A stretch of 64,000 nucleotides of DNA from Panicum virgatum (taxonomy: Eukaryota > Streptophyta > Magnoliopsida > Poales > Poaceae): positions 17,123,033 to 17,187,032 of the forward strand of contig NC_053153.1 in NCBI RefSeq assembly GCF_016808335.1. The letters are read 5' to 3'. Positions 10,727-21,819 of the stretch are shown in pieces. A model generated the notes under the pieces. The model saw nothing but the letters and a program-made list of their open reading frames with translations. It did not search any database and was not told where the DNA came from. Numbering within the stretch: the first letter of the stretch is position 1; each line of letters starts with the position of its first letter. Made by a program: the position numbers and the translations under genes.

Positions 10727-12507
10727 CTATTCCTTGACTTTCCTGAAGTATGATGCTGGGATCTCAACAGGAGGTAGCAATGTTGATACACCCTTGAACT
10801 GTTCAAAAGATTTATTGCACAGTTAGGACACTAGAATTGTGCAAATGGTCTTATAGGAAAACCATGTGTGGCTGACAAAGTCTCATGCTTACCCTGGGCT
10901 GCTTGTATTTGTCCTGGGTCGCCATCATAGATGAACATTTCCGGTTGAGCTGCAACTCATGTATGGCAGTAACACAGTCCTTCAACTCAGATGGCTTGTA
11001 GCCTGTCAGTGTTTGCATCTTCTTGCTCTGCATCCATACACAACAAATTGAGTTGGCATCTCATAGCAAATGAACCAGAGGAACAATTGGAATCAAGCAG
11101 ATCTACATCATACCCAGGGATTGGTGTGTGGATCAAGGGTCAGCCTAGCAACAAACACCACCGAGGCCGCAACAAGTGATGGCAAGAAGCGAAGCAAGCC
11201 GTAGTCCAACAAGCTCAGCTCAGCAAGGTAGCTTCCCAGGAACTCCAGCGAGAGGCTATGATACTGCAATACGCATCAATACATAGTGGATCAGTCAATG
11301 TTGTACACAGGTAGCAGGCATTTTGAATGGAAGCATAATTCAAGGTTGAAACATAACAGATCTGAGGGGTGTTACTGTGGTATTACCTTCTTATTGTCTT
11401 CCTGGGCAGATCTGATGAACAACCTGTCAAAAAACAAGGAAACAGAGAGGACAAGAGATTTAGCAACGGATCAATCCTGAAAAACAAGGATGCGGATAAC
11501 ATTTCTTCAGACTGATCTGGTTTGTGATCTACCTCAGGAACGTCTTGGTGGTAGGATTGCCCATCTCAAACTTGAGGACGTTCAGTATATCACTCTCCAT
11601 CTTAACAACCTACAGATCCCCAAGCACCAAGAAGTAGCGCATGTCAATTACCAATTCAGAATCAACTGCTGGCAAGATCCAGACACAAAGTCCCATTCAA
11701 GGCATTCAAGGATGTAAACACACACCTCCTGCTTGGTGTAGGTGTTGTCAGTGATATAGCAGAAGTCCTCCACATTGGGCGGGCTGATCTCCTCATACTT
11801 GCTGCAATCGATCCGATCCAACGCATCAGAAGTGAAGCTTCGGTTCCAGAACTAGTCGCAGAACGCAGATCGACGCAGAAATGTGGGGAAGAAATGGATG
11901 GAATGGGTGCTTACGAGGCGATGAGCATGGCGGAGACGCCGAGGAGCTGCAGCCTCTGTCTGTTGAGCGCCCTGACGGAGAGGAAGCGGTCGACGTAGGA
12001 GATGGTGAGGTAGAGCGTGTCGGAGACGAGCTTGTACTCCTCGGCAACCTCGACGAGCCAGTCGACGAGGATGGAGCGCATGTTGGGCGAGACGTCGAAC
12101 TGCACGGCGGCAATGTAGTCGGTCGCGGGGCGGCGCTTTGCCTGCGCCTCCATGGAGCGGAGGTAAGAGTAGATGTCGGAGGCGTAGGGCGCGCAGAGCT
12201 GCGGGTCCCCCTCCTCGCCGTCGGCGTCGGCGGCGGCGGGAGGAAGCGCCGCCTTGGGCGCGGGCGCGGCCCTGGGCTTGGGCTTGGGCTTGGGCTCGGG
12301 CTCGAGGAGGCGCTGCTTCCTGGCGGGCTTGGCGCGGTAGTCGTCGTCGTCGTGCGCGGCGTTGGGGAGCGCAGGCAGCTCGGTGAGCGCGACGCGCTTG
12401 CGCTTGGCGGCGACGGCGACGGCGACGGCCGTGACGGCGGCGGCGCGCTTGGCCTGGGCGCGGGTGAGGCGCGGCGGGGCGGCGGCGGCGTTCTCCTTGT
12501 CGGCCAT
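10727..12507 (-). CDS. CYCA3: A3-type cyclin
   Basis: Seven exons rebuilt on the minus strand: 12507-11915, 11801-11726, 11609-11533, 11423-11387, 11263-11114, 11027-10893 and 10798-10727 (TAG). All junctions are GT-AG and the phases join without a break to 379 aa, close to other plant A3 cyclins. The cyclin box starts near residue 105 with the signature [12 protein letters not shown] at 143-154, followed by YVDRFLS; the second cyclin fold begins in the exon encoding [21 protein letters not shown] destruction-box-like element [12 protein letters not shown] lies at residues 38-49 and a basic, Ala/Pro-rich disordered tail with KPKPKPK at 70-90. The product should activate a CDKA-type kinase in S phase and be degraded through the APC/C. 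I chose the ATG giving [10 protein letters not shown], a typical A3 start. No E2F site found upstream. Confidence 0.95.
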
Positions 12508-13436
12508 GGGAACCGGCGGCGGGCGCTCCTCCGGCTCCGAGCGCGGCGGCGGCGGTAGGAGCGGTAGCTAGGCGCCTAGCCGGAGCGGAGGAGGCGGTGG
12601 CGGAGGCAGAGCAGGGGTTGAGCGAAGCATGGGAGGAGGCGGTTAAGTAGCCGGGCGGGGCGCGGCGAATGGGGATTATGGGAGGGAGACGAGGCCGCCA
12701 TTACTTTGGATTCGAAGGATTCGCGAGCGCTCCGGTTGGAGGGAAGCCCTCTCCGCGCAGCCGCAGACTTTCAGGTTTGGAAATTCGTTCGAGTTTCGAG
12801 CGGAGGGAGGGGGAGGGAAGATTTCGGAATTATTTTTTGAAAAAATTGGGGCGAGGCCCCCCGCGGGCGCGGCGGCGCGGGACGGCCAGGGTCCGAGAGC
12901 GCGGGAGTTTTGGTGGGCCTGGCCTGTCAGAGGGGTGACGCGGGAGCGGGAGGAGCTCGTCGGTTTGATTTGGTTGAGGGCGTGTTTAGTGAAATTTTTT
13001 GAGTTTGGCTATTGTAATATTTTTATTTTATTTGATAATTAGTGTTTAATTTTAGATTAATTAGATTTAAAATATTCATCTCATTATTTACAGCTAAACT
13101 GCATAATTAATTATTTTTTAAACTACATTTAATATTTTATGTATATATCCAAAAATTTAATATGATAGGAAATCTTGAAAACTTTTAGGCCTGAGTGCGT
13201 GGCGCAGGCGCTAGGCTCCATTTCAGTTTTGGGATTCGGGGACGCCGGCGTGAGCGTCACGCCGCTGGGGCTGGGGCCTCGTGGCTGACCTGGCACCCGG
13301 TGGTTTTTTTATTCCCCCACTATTTCCCTCTGTTTTTGTACTGGGGCATGCAGTGCTGGTAAATGAGTTGTAGATTTGTAGATTTGTAGGACGATTTGGA
13401 ATTCGGAACGTGTTGCTGTTTGCCTGTTTCAATTCT
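12508..13436. other. Cyclin 5' flank and a decayed MITE
   Basis: GC-rich 5' UTR and promoter of the cyclin occupy about 12508-12960. At about 12978-13190 an AT-rich stretch beginning GGGCGTGTTTAGTGAAA and ending CTTTTAGGCC resembles the MITE family at 60831 and 61733 but its ends are eroded. No gene recognised. Confidence 0.5.
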
Positions 13437-13781
13437 GGCCCTGTTTAGATAAAAAAATCCAAAATATAAAATTTTTGTAAATCGTCTGCATTGTGTATTA
13501 AATATAGTTGAAAAATAAATCGCATTACACAAATGGACTTTAAATCGCGAGACGAAACTGATGAGCCTAACTAGAGCGTGATTAGACATTAAATTGCTAC
13601 AATAAATCTACAGTAAACATGTGCTAATGATGGATTAATTATGCTCATTAGATTCGTCTTGTAGTTTACAAATGAGATCTATAATTAGTTTTGTGATTAG
13701 TCTACATTTAATACTTCAAATGTTGAAGATTCCCTTCCAAAAATCCCAAAATCCAACATCCAAAGCGATCTAAACAGACCC
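13437..13781. mobile_element. Tourist-like MITE
   Basis: 345 bp with terminal inverted repeats GGCCCTGTTTAGAT on the left and GGGTCTGTTTAGATCG on the right (reverse complement), flanked by TCT on both sides (13434-13436, 13782-13784). It shares its interior (cattagattcgtct, ctacagtaaa and similar) with the copies at 34709 and 60660, so it belongs to a multicopy family with 3-bp target duplications. Confidence 0.75.
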
Positions 13782-13834
13782 TCTGTTTCTCAAACCGAGC
13801 ACACGAAAGGGGGGCCACTAGCTAGCACTCACGC

Positions 13835-14400
13835 AGTTGAGGATCGCGCCACCGGAGGACACGTATTCGAAGGTTAGAAATGCAACGACAACGGCTACTA
13901 ACCCTCTTTCATAACATTCGGGTGGTCCGCTGCTCTTTCCGATAATGCGCAGGTAAAAAGACCCCTCCCAGGAACGCCATTTCCCCGCAAGGGTTCGCCC
14001 GAAGGTGCCGCAATACCTGCAAGGATGGGTCAGGATCGCCAAAGACCCCCGGACCCGGGTTGCCGAGTCACGGTTCGGAAGGTGGATTGTTCCCGTAGAC
14101 TTCGCGAACCTCCGGAGCACCAGGAGAAGCGTGTGGATTACGACCCTCTTTCAACTGCGAAGCATAAAAGGACTAGAATAGGGCCTCGAAAGTGCTGATA
14201 TAGGGTCCGGATGTATGGGAAAAATGTAGATGTACCGCGGAGGTTGGGGTATAAATTACCCCTGTTTTCTACATTGTAACAACTTTTTGATTGTTGGAAA
14301 AGCTCGCCTTGAGTCATCCGAAGGTCTTTGAGTGCTCTGCTTGTTAATTTCCATCGTCTGTTCGGAATCCTGGTAACCTTCGGGTACTGAGATCCCAACA
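13835..14400 (-). mobile_element. Solo LTR
   Basis: On the minus strand the sequence starts TGTTGGGATCTC and ends CCTCAACT, an imperfect 5'-TGTTG...CAACA-3' pair, and is flanked by CACGC on both sides (13830-13834 and 14401-14405), a 5-bp target duplication. The 566-bp length suits an LTR. Open frames across it (13818-14120, 14138-14401) have no known domain. Superfamily not determined. Confidence 0.65.
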
Positions 14401-14405
14401 CACGC

Positions 14406-15998
14406 GCTCCTACATGTACCGGCGAATGAAGAGGTACCCTTTATTGTTCTTCTTCTTCCTTTAGCTTCCTCTTTATTCTTCTTCACACAACAGGCACCCC
14501 AGGCCCCCCACCTCCACCCGCGGCCGGCGGCGACTCACCGCTACACCGCTCCGCCCGCCACCCACCCCTGCCGACCTCCCCACCGCCCACGGCTGCCGGA
14601 TCCCGCCGCCCCCGCCGCCGGCACAAGCCCACCGCTGTCTTGCTGCGCCCTCCGCCGGACGAACCGCCGCCACCGCCTGGCCGCCGCCCGCCCCGACCTT
14701 CCTTCTATGTCCGGATGACCATGGAGCTGCACCCACCCCCGGCAACCCGGAAACCTAAAGGCCGCTGCCTCCCACCATCACCCCGGCCGCCGGCGACCTC
14801 GCCGGCGGCCGCTCCACCCACCTCCCACCCTCCCTGACCGCACCGGAGGAGCCGTGCGCGCGTCCTATAAGAAAACTGACACGAAAGCCAAGCTAATGTT
14901 TAGCGCGAATGCTCAGGATTTGGAGGGTTTGTTGGTCTATACACCCAACTTGAGTTGTGTTGTGCGGCGACTTCCAACATTTTGAAGACAATGTGAATAT
15001 CTTTGTTTACATAAGTGATTTTGCGTAATTACAATTACGAGTTGTAAAGAGGCTAAAAATTTAGCCTACAAATTTGAAAGACCAAGCTAAAAAGGCTCAT
15101 ATTTTATATATTTTTAAGTTAAAACGACTAAGGGTTGAATTGGATTGATAATAGGAGCACTAAGGTCATAATCTATTACCACCCCTAACAATATAAGTCT
15201 ATGCCCCAATTTAACTTCGATAGTCATATCCCTTCAAGTCTTACAGAGGATCTGTGGTTCTTCATGCACTAGTGTGCTCGTGGCGACTACAATAAAACTA
15301 CTGCAACACTTTAAGGTTGCCATGTTCCACCGAGTTCGAGTCATTGAAATGACACGGGTGCTCACATTTCTTTAGATTTATTTTGAGATTCTTTATGTGG
15401 TAGTCGAGGTGGGAACCTGGTCTAACATAACCGAAAACCGATCGGTTCTTTAGGTATTTGTAAAATTTGATTCTCAGAAAATAGGAACTAATCTATTCTT
15501 GCAAATTCTTAGGAATGATCGAACTCGGTATCAATTATGTCAGTTCAGTCTCGATCATGACCGAATAAACCAAAATATTGAGTAACACATTAAGAAAAAT
15601 CGCAATATGGCACCAAAATCGCATGAATGAAGCACAAAATAATGTCGATGAAGCACAAATCGCACCGACAAAGCACAAATGACACACTTTGTCTGTCTAG
15701 GAACAAAGAGTTCAAACAAGGTTATAAGCCATCCTCACTGACGTAGTCAAAGACAACTAAATAACAGCATAGAGTAGCACAACACAAAAAAAAGAATAAA
15801 AATAAATGATTTAAATAGGATTTTGTCTTTGAAAATCTTGGCTTAATCGAGTTAACTCAGGAAAATATGAAACAAGATTCACTATTTTTCTAGAATCAAG
15901 CCCTTGATGATCTTGCAAGCTTGGTCATCATTAATTTTGGTTGAATTTAGGTCCATATGAATCTCCTCCTAGTTCTTGCTTTCTTGGAGAAGAAAGCT
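14406..15998. other. Intergenic, no gene recognised; GC-rich island at 14480-14870
   Basis: The island 14480-14870 encodes Pro- or Gly-rich peptides in nearly every frame, so frame openness is not evidence of a gene. It may be a captured or decayed 5' gene fragment. The rest is AT-rich without recognisable features. Confidence 0.5.
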
Positions 15999-16024
15999 TG
16001 TGTGTGTGTGTGTGCGCGCGCGAG

Positions 16025-16084
<60 letters not shown>
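15999..16084. repeat. Compound microsatellite (TG)n-(CG)n-(GA)n
   Basis: A TG run (about 15999-16012) passes into CGCGCG and then an almost pure GA tract to 16084. Confidence 0.95.
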
Positions 16085-16086
<2 letters not shown>

Positions 16087-16197
16087 AAGGTGGATACACT
16101 TGGTGCAGAACTTCGATTCTTCAAAAGCCATACTAAGCTGTGAGAGCTTGGTTTTGGGATGAAGATTCTTCCAATGACTATTGCTACTATTTGCATC

Positions 16198-16338
16198 AAG
16201 AAATCATGATTCCTTGAAATACTTGGATACAAGAATATTGTTGCATAGGAAGTCATGATTCCTTGAAATACTTGCATACAAGAATATTGTTGCATAGGAA
16301 GTCATGACTCCTTGAAATACTTGCATACTAGAACATCG
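16198..16338. repeat. Tandem repeat, about 49-bp unit, 2.8 copies
   Basis: Units begin near 16198, 16249 and 16298 with aag(a/t)(a/c)atga(t/c)tcc and contain ttgaaatacttg. The third copy is cut short. A second short tandem (22 bp, two copies, ggtggatggatgtgatat) lies at about 16651-16693. Confidence 0.85.
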
Positions 16339-16399
16339 AACTCCTTGACTTTCCACACTAGGGTGGTGACATGGCATATCCATTCCATGGGGTAGATCT

Positions 16400-17413
16400 T
16401 GAGTTTTTAGGCTTAGAGCTGGACTACGACTTCAACCACAACGGTTGGTACCACTGAGGAGTTATGAGGCTATGTTATGCTATGCTATGCCTTTGGAGAT
16501 TGAAACAACGCTGGAGATGGTGATTTCATGATGCCTCCACTGCATAGAAGTTTTCATCATGTTATTCAGTCATATGGACTTGTATTGGCTTGTTTCATGA
16601 TGTACTCTACAATATTTTGAATGTAATGTAACACTATTAAATTGTTATTTTGGTGGATGGATGTGATATGCCCGGTGGATGGATGTGATATACCCTCTGC
16701 ACTTGATAGGTGGAGTATCATGGATTCACCTATCACGAGGTATGATACAAAATGTTGGAATTGCATATAGGATTTTGGTTCATTTCATGGGGGTCCAGGG
16801 TAGAGGATTTTAGTCTAAGAGTGGCAACAACCTCAATGGCTAGCAATATATGCATGAATATTGAACAGGCAAGTCCTTAGGTTAGAGATGGCATTGCAAC
16901 ATGTCCAGCATGTTCACAACACCACTTAAATGTCTGGAGTCTGGTAGATAATATATATAGAGGGGTAATAAATGATGCCAACAAAGTGCTCATGGGCAAA
17001 ATAGGGGTTTGCTTAGCTAGAGATAACCTGGCCTTTCTAGAGAGGATTTTAAATATTGCCAACTAAAGGCCATAGCTATTTTGCACAAGGTAAGCAGCTA
17101 TCTAGTAGGATAGTATAGCTTTTAGCTAGTGGCATATTTTGTGATCACAAATAATTAGTACTTTAATTAGGAATCATATTTTCTGTAACAATTAATGTTT
17201 GGCTTTACTCTAGTGCCATGACTAGGTTAACAATTAAATTTCTTATATCTGGAAAATCTTTACGGATACATTAGCGTTACTGATATGCTTCAACACGTGA
17301 ATTGGATTGCTCGAGTCGGCCTATTTAGCACCCGCAACATCCAACCATGAATTCCTTACCCATAATTCTTTCTTGAGCTCTACAAATCCTCTGCTTTGGT
17401 CTTCTGTGCAACC
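16400..17413. other. Intergenic and MYB 5' flank
   Basis: Apart from the 22-bp tandem at 16651-16693 no repeat with clear borders and no gene were recognised. The promoter and 5' UTR of the MYB gene should lie in the right half. Confidence 0.5.
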
Positions 17414-19519
17414 ATGGCAGTTCACTTGGGTGAGAAGAGATCCATGTTCCACAAGATGTTTGAGAAGGTGAGCAAAACTTTATCGATTTGGAATAAGGGT
17501 GAATATCGCAACTCAAGAATTACCCTTTTGGTGCTTTTTGCAGCGGTATAAATATGCCCTTGGCCAGCAAGATGTTGGCACCATGCATGGTGTTCTTGCT
17601 CATGAGGCCGTTGGTCAAGCTACCAACTTTGGGGTGAGCGATTATGGCACTCATTGGCAAGGTGCTTCAGGCTTTATAGGACGTGGGGGTGATCCCATCC
17701 AGGAAGCTCCTATCGGTGAATATCATGGCCAGATGATAGGTTCCATGGCCTTACAGAATGAAGCGGGCAAGGCATATGCTGAAGCTAGCTTTGTGGTAAA
17801 CAATGCTACAGGAAGGAAGTGGACTTATGAAGATGATAAGTAAGAAAACATAGTTTCATGTTTGTTATAGTTAGTCACTATTTATTTCCATGCCATTATT
17901 ATGGTTGTTCAAGTTATGTTGTACACATGTCAATGCACCTTTTCATTTATTCATGTTTAACTATCCATGTGTATGAGTTGCATATTGCTATAAGTGTAGT
18001 GATATAGTCCATTTGCAGAAAGCTACGAGAACTTATGGAGCGCCATGGTAATAAAGCTTGGTCGATTATTGCAAGGGAATTTCCTGGCAGAACTGGCAAG
18101 CAGTGCCGAGAGAGATGGATCAATAATCTAGACCCGAAAATTAAGGTACATTTTGTCTTCTTTCTTGATCCTCCAGGATTGATTTACTTTATATATCTAC
18201 ATATTTTTCTATCGATTACTCTTACACATAGGTTTTCAATGTATACATGCATATACACGTAATGATTGTTTATCCTTGATTATGAATTTGCAAACAACTG
18301 CCTTTCATGACTAAACATAGTTTCTCAGTCTTTGTCTAAAACAATTTCTTCATAGTGGAGGGACAAAATTGTTTTTTTGTACCGTTTTTGACCTTGCTAG
18401 CAATACTTTATTTCACATTGGTACATTGTGCAGTGGCGCAGTTCGATTGTAGAAAACATTTATGTGCCGTTTTCTACCATTTCTTTTGTTAAATCAGTTA
18501 ACAATCTATCCTGAAATCAGTTAGCAATTAGATGCAACTAAACAATAAATATGTGCTATTCATTTATTTTGAGATGTTTTTGTCTTATTCCAATTTTTCT
18601 AGGCTTTATTCTGCCACCTGTATGTTTCTGTTTCATTGTACCGTCATGCATGTCGAAAATGTTGGTGCCATTTCAAATGTAGGCATAACGCATTGGTTTC
18701 ACTTCGTAGTGCTGTGCTGAAATATGCCCTTGTGTCTTGCAGACGACGGCCTGGACAGAAACTGAGTTGCTGCTGCTGGTGGAATGCCACAAGAAGCTCG
18801 GCAAAAAGTGGTCTAAGATGGCCAGGAGAATCCCTGGCCGGTCTGAGAACTCCATCAAGAACCAATGGTATGCAGCTGAACGCAGCTTGAAGGCAAAGCG
18901 CAAGAATAGAAAGGGGGATGCCCGCCCCGGCATCATCGAGGACTACATGCGCAGCCTGAAGGGAAAAGGAAAGAATAAGGTCAAAAAGGTCACGATGCCA
19001 TTTCCAGGCTCCAATTTTGCAGCCTCACCTCAAGTACTGGAGTCGGGTGACAAACCACTGCCGCCGCCATCTCTGTCAGCGCCGTTCCTAGGCCTCAACA
19101 TCAACGTCGGCGACCACTTCGCTCTGGAAGCCATGTACGACGATCCCGTCTTCACTGGCAAGCACCAGCCCTTTGCTTATCCCCAGGACCAGGAGAGTGG
19201 CTATCTGTCGTCCCCGTACGAGCTGGCGCCGGGGAACCCCTTTGCTGAAGATCGCCAGGCCGGTGGATACTACAACCAGCTCCAGTTCCATCAGCTCCCA
19301 ACCTCTGTGCAGCAGGAGCAGGCTTTCAGCAACTACCGTGTAGCTGAAGACACTAACCAAGTGTTTGCAGGTCGCTACTACCGTGAGGCAATGGCGGCGG
19401 CGGCGGCGGCAACCACACCGGCCGGATCAGCTGACATTGTCGCAAAGCGGCTCGCTATGCTTGCCATAGCTGATGAAGGGCCTTCCCTGAACTCACCCCC
19501 CGCCGGTGGATGCTTCTGA
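17414..19519 (+). CDS. R2R3-MYB transcription factor, MYB98/MYB115-like
   Basis: Four exons: 17414-17467, 17544-17839, 18019-18145 and 18743-19519 (TGA), all GT-AG with consistent phases, 417 aa. R2 begins with WTYEDDKKLRELMERHG near residue 111 and carries GRTGKQCRERWINNL, the GKQCRERW signature of the MYB98/MYB64/MYB115/MYB118 group. R3 (about 160-206) starts with Trp (AWTETELLLL) rather than the Phe/Ile common in most R2R3 proteins and ends GRSENSIKNQW. A basic tail KAKRKNRKG follows as a likely nuclear signal. The N-terminal 108 residues have no known domain; the C-terminus has a poly-Ala run (near 19390-19415). Members of this group act in female gametophyte and embryo or endosperm programmes; the exact role here is inference. 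The first ATG was chosen because it follows no upstream in-frame exon I could find. Confidence 0.9.
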
Positions 19520-20591
19520 GAATGGCTTTCATTACATCAGTTTATCATCAGATCAAACGAATAGTTTTCATCAATGAACTGTATCTTGCTCATCAGTGTT
19601 TAATTTGCTTGTACTTTGTTGGCTGGGGTTTGTTTCGAGTCAACAGTTTAATTCTGTATCCTTAAACTGGACATGATTTGCTTGTACTTGGTTGCCTGAG
19701 TTTGTTTTAAATTAAGAAACAATGCCATATCCTTAGTTTACTGTTTGGTGCAACTTTTGCTTGAACTTCTTTCCCTGCGATTGGCTTTCTGCTTTGTTTT
19801 GCTACAGTGGTGCGGTTTGTCCAGTGGATTTGTAAGGGTGGAAGTAAGCTTTGAACTATTTTGCAGCACCGGGTGGGAGTTCAGCTGTAGTTATCCGCTT
19901 AGTCTGGTGTGGTGCTTTCACTTGAACTGAGATGCTGTAAAACTCGTCCTATTTCAATGAAATAGGGGCAGTGCTCTCTGTCTGTACTTTCAAATAAGTA
20001 GGACTTTAGGAAGTCAATGAAATTCACTCCATACATAGGCAAAATAGTAGTGCATAGTAGTATAGTCTCCTTAGCCAAGCCGACACTGGGCCTGCTTCTT
20101 CACTTGTATTCACTTGATCTCATTTTGCTGAGTTTCCACCTAGCCAAGATCTCCCTTTCCCACCTCAATAGATAGCTCATATTGTTTCCATTTGATGCCA
20201 CTGTATTGCTATATCAGGTATTGACCTAGTGTGCCACTATTTTGGAAGGTGACTCTGCATTTTGCATTGTTCTCTTGGCTAGGTGGTGGTTGTCCACTTG
20301 TTATCTGCCCAATTAGAATTCTTGGCAATTGCCATATGTTGCTATGCACACTAGCAGGTAGAGCTCCTCGTATTTATATTTGGTTTGAGAACCTTATGGC
20401 GGGCTCTTCGTTGGACATTTTTTTTAATTGTCATTGCCCTTGTTGTGGCTGTTGTATGTGTACCTAAGTTGTTTCATGTTGATGATTTTGGGTTGTTTCT
20501 GCTGCTGGTAATTTAGTTTGTCAATGTCTTGTTAATAGTCGTGGTGCCCGAGCTGTTGCTGTTGATTTGTACTACTAAGTTTTGGTAACTA
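19520..20591. other. MYB 3' UTR and intergenic
   Basis: T-rich sequence after the MYB stop with several similar short phrases (ttgcttgtac). It should contain the 3' UTR. No further gene recognised. Confidence 0.5.
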
Positions 20592-20736
20592 TTTTCTCCG
20601 TCCCAAGCTACTAGTCGTTTGACTTTTCTAGATACATAGATTTTGCAATGTATCTGATATAATATATATCTAGGTGCATAGCAAAATCTTGCATCAAGAA
20701 AAACTAAAATGACTAATAGTTTAGAACGGAGGGAGT
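20592..20736. mobile_element. Stowaway MITE
   Basis: About 145 bp with right end GAACGGAGGGAG followed by TA and a left end TTTTCTCCGTCCC preceded by TA. Complementary interior arms (ctagtcgtttgactttt / aaaatgactaatag). Confidence 0.75.
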
Positions 20737-20952
20737 ACTTCTTTATCACTAATATGAGAAGCATCTCCCCCGCCTATTTTTTTAAAAAGCTTGAGAAATA
20801 AGTAGGTTGATCCATAACTAACATATTCTACACATATACATGATTAGTAATGAGAAATAGAATATCCAATCAAAATTCATAGATGAATTAATGATAGACC
20901 GTCTCATCTAGAATGATATGATTTCTCAAATAAAACATTCATCACAAATTAA

Positions 20953-21149
20953 GATCCCGTTTGGCATAGCTTATTTTAGCTTCAGCTTCACTTTTTCATG
21001 CAAATCGAGAAACTATAGCGTGAAAGTATTTTATAAGCCCATGCTAAAATGATAAAATGAACTAGAAGTCTGAAAACAACAGTTTTTTAGCTTCACCGGC
21101 TTTAGCTTCGCTAGCGAAGCTGCTTTGGCATAAGCTGCCAAATGAGGCC
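20953..21149. mobile_element. Tourist-like MITE with TAA duplication
   Basis: 197 bp. Left end GATCCCGTTTGGCATAGCTT and right end (reverse complement) GGCCTCATTTGGCAGCTTAT are imperfect inverted repeats, flanked by TAA on both sides (20950-20952, 21150-21152), the usual PIF/Harbinger duplication. Confidence 0.65.
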
Positions 21150-21152
21150 TAA

Positions 21153-21819
21153 ACAAACAAGTCAAATAAATCACAAACAAATCACAACATAAGCGCAAGG
21201 GAAAAAAATTCAAAGGTTGCATCTATTGAAAAACTGAATACTAGCTGCGTGTACCTATTGATCCTGACAGCAAATTTATCATGCTCGTCTACAGTACCAG
21301 ACCGACTTCTTGATATCTATTCCCCTCTCCAGTTAAGGAATCGATCCTATTTCACGGCGACAAAGATACCATAGTACTCCAGATATAATTCCCAACAAAA
21401 GTTTGAACATGTGACCTCTCAATATGAAAAGTTCTCTTTATTCGAAATAAGAGACACAAGAGCACTAAATGGACAACAATCACAGCCAACAAATACATAC
21501 AACTAAAATACAAGGATGACTATCATGCTACCACAAGATTAACTGCGATGAACAGCCAAATTCTTTTTTTATACGGTACAACATCAAAAGAAGAAAAAGA
21601 GAGTAGTTCACGTCCATATATAACACTAGCTTTACACTCGAGTGGCAGTCTTCTGAATTTACAAGAACTACAACAAGAACTATATAGCTCAGTAGTGTTC
21701 CTTGTATTTGGGCGTGCTCCGTACAGGGAACGCATTGTAACCGCCAGCTCCACCATTTCTCAGCCAGGGATTGCAATTCTCTCCAGTGGCGGTGGGGAAT
21801 GCCAGTGAAGGTGGCATTC
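21153..21819. other. DUF760 3' UTR and intergenic
   Basis: Sequence left of the DUF760 stop codon, presumably partly its 3' UTR. The open frames across it (both strands) show no domain. Confidence 0.5.

Noticed and set aside
11881..12558. Long plus-strand frames antisense to cyclin exon 1
   Set aside because: Exact shadow of a GC-rich exon; no domain, and the minus strand has a complete spliced cyclin.
14473..14837. Possible proline- or glycine-rich gene
   Set aside because: Several overlapping frames on both strands are open, none with domain, splice sites or conserved motif.
15931..16162. Frames with Ser-Leu or Arg-Glu dipeptide runs
   Set aside because: Pure translation of the GA/CT microsatellite.
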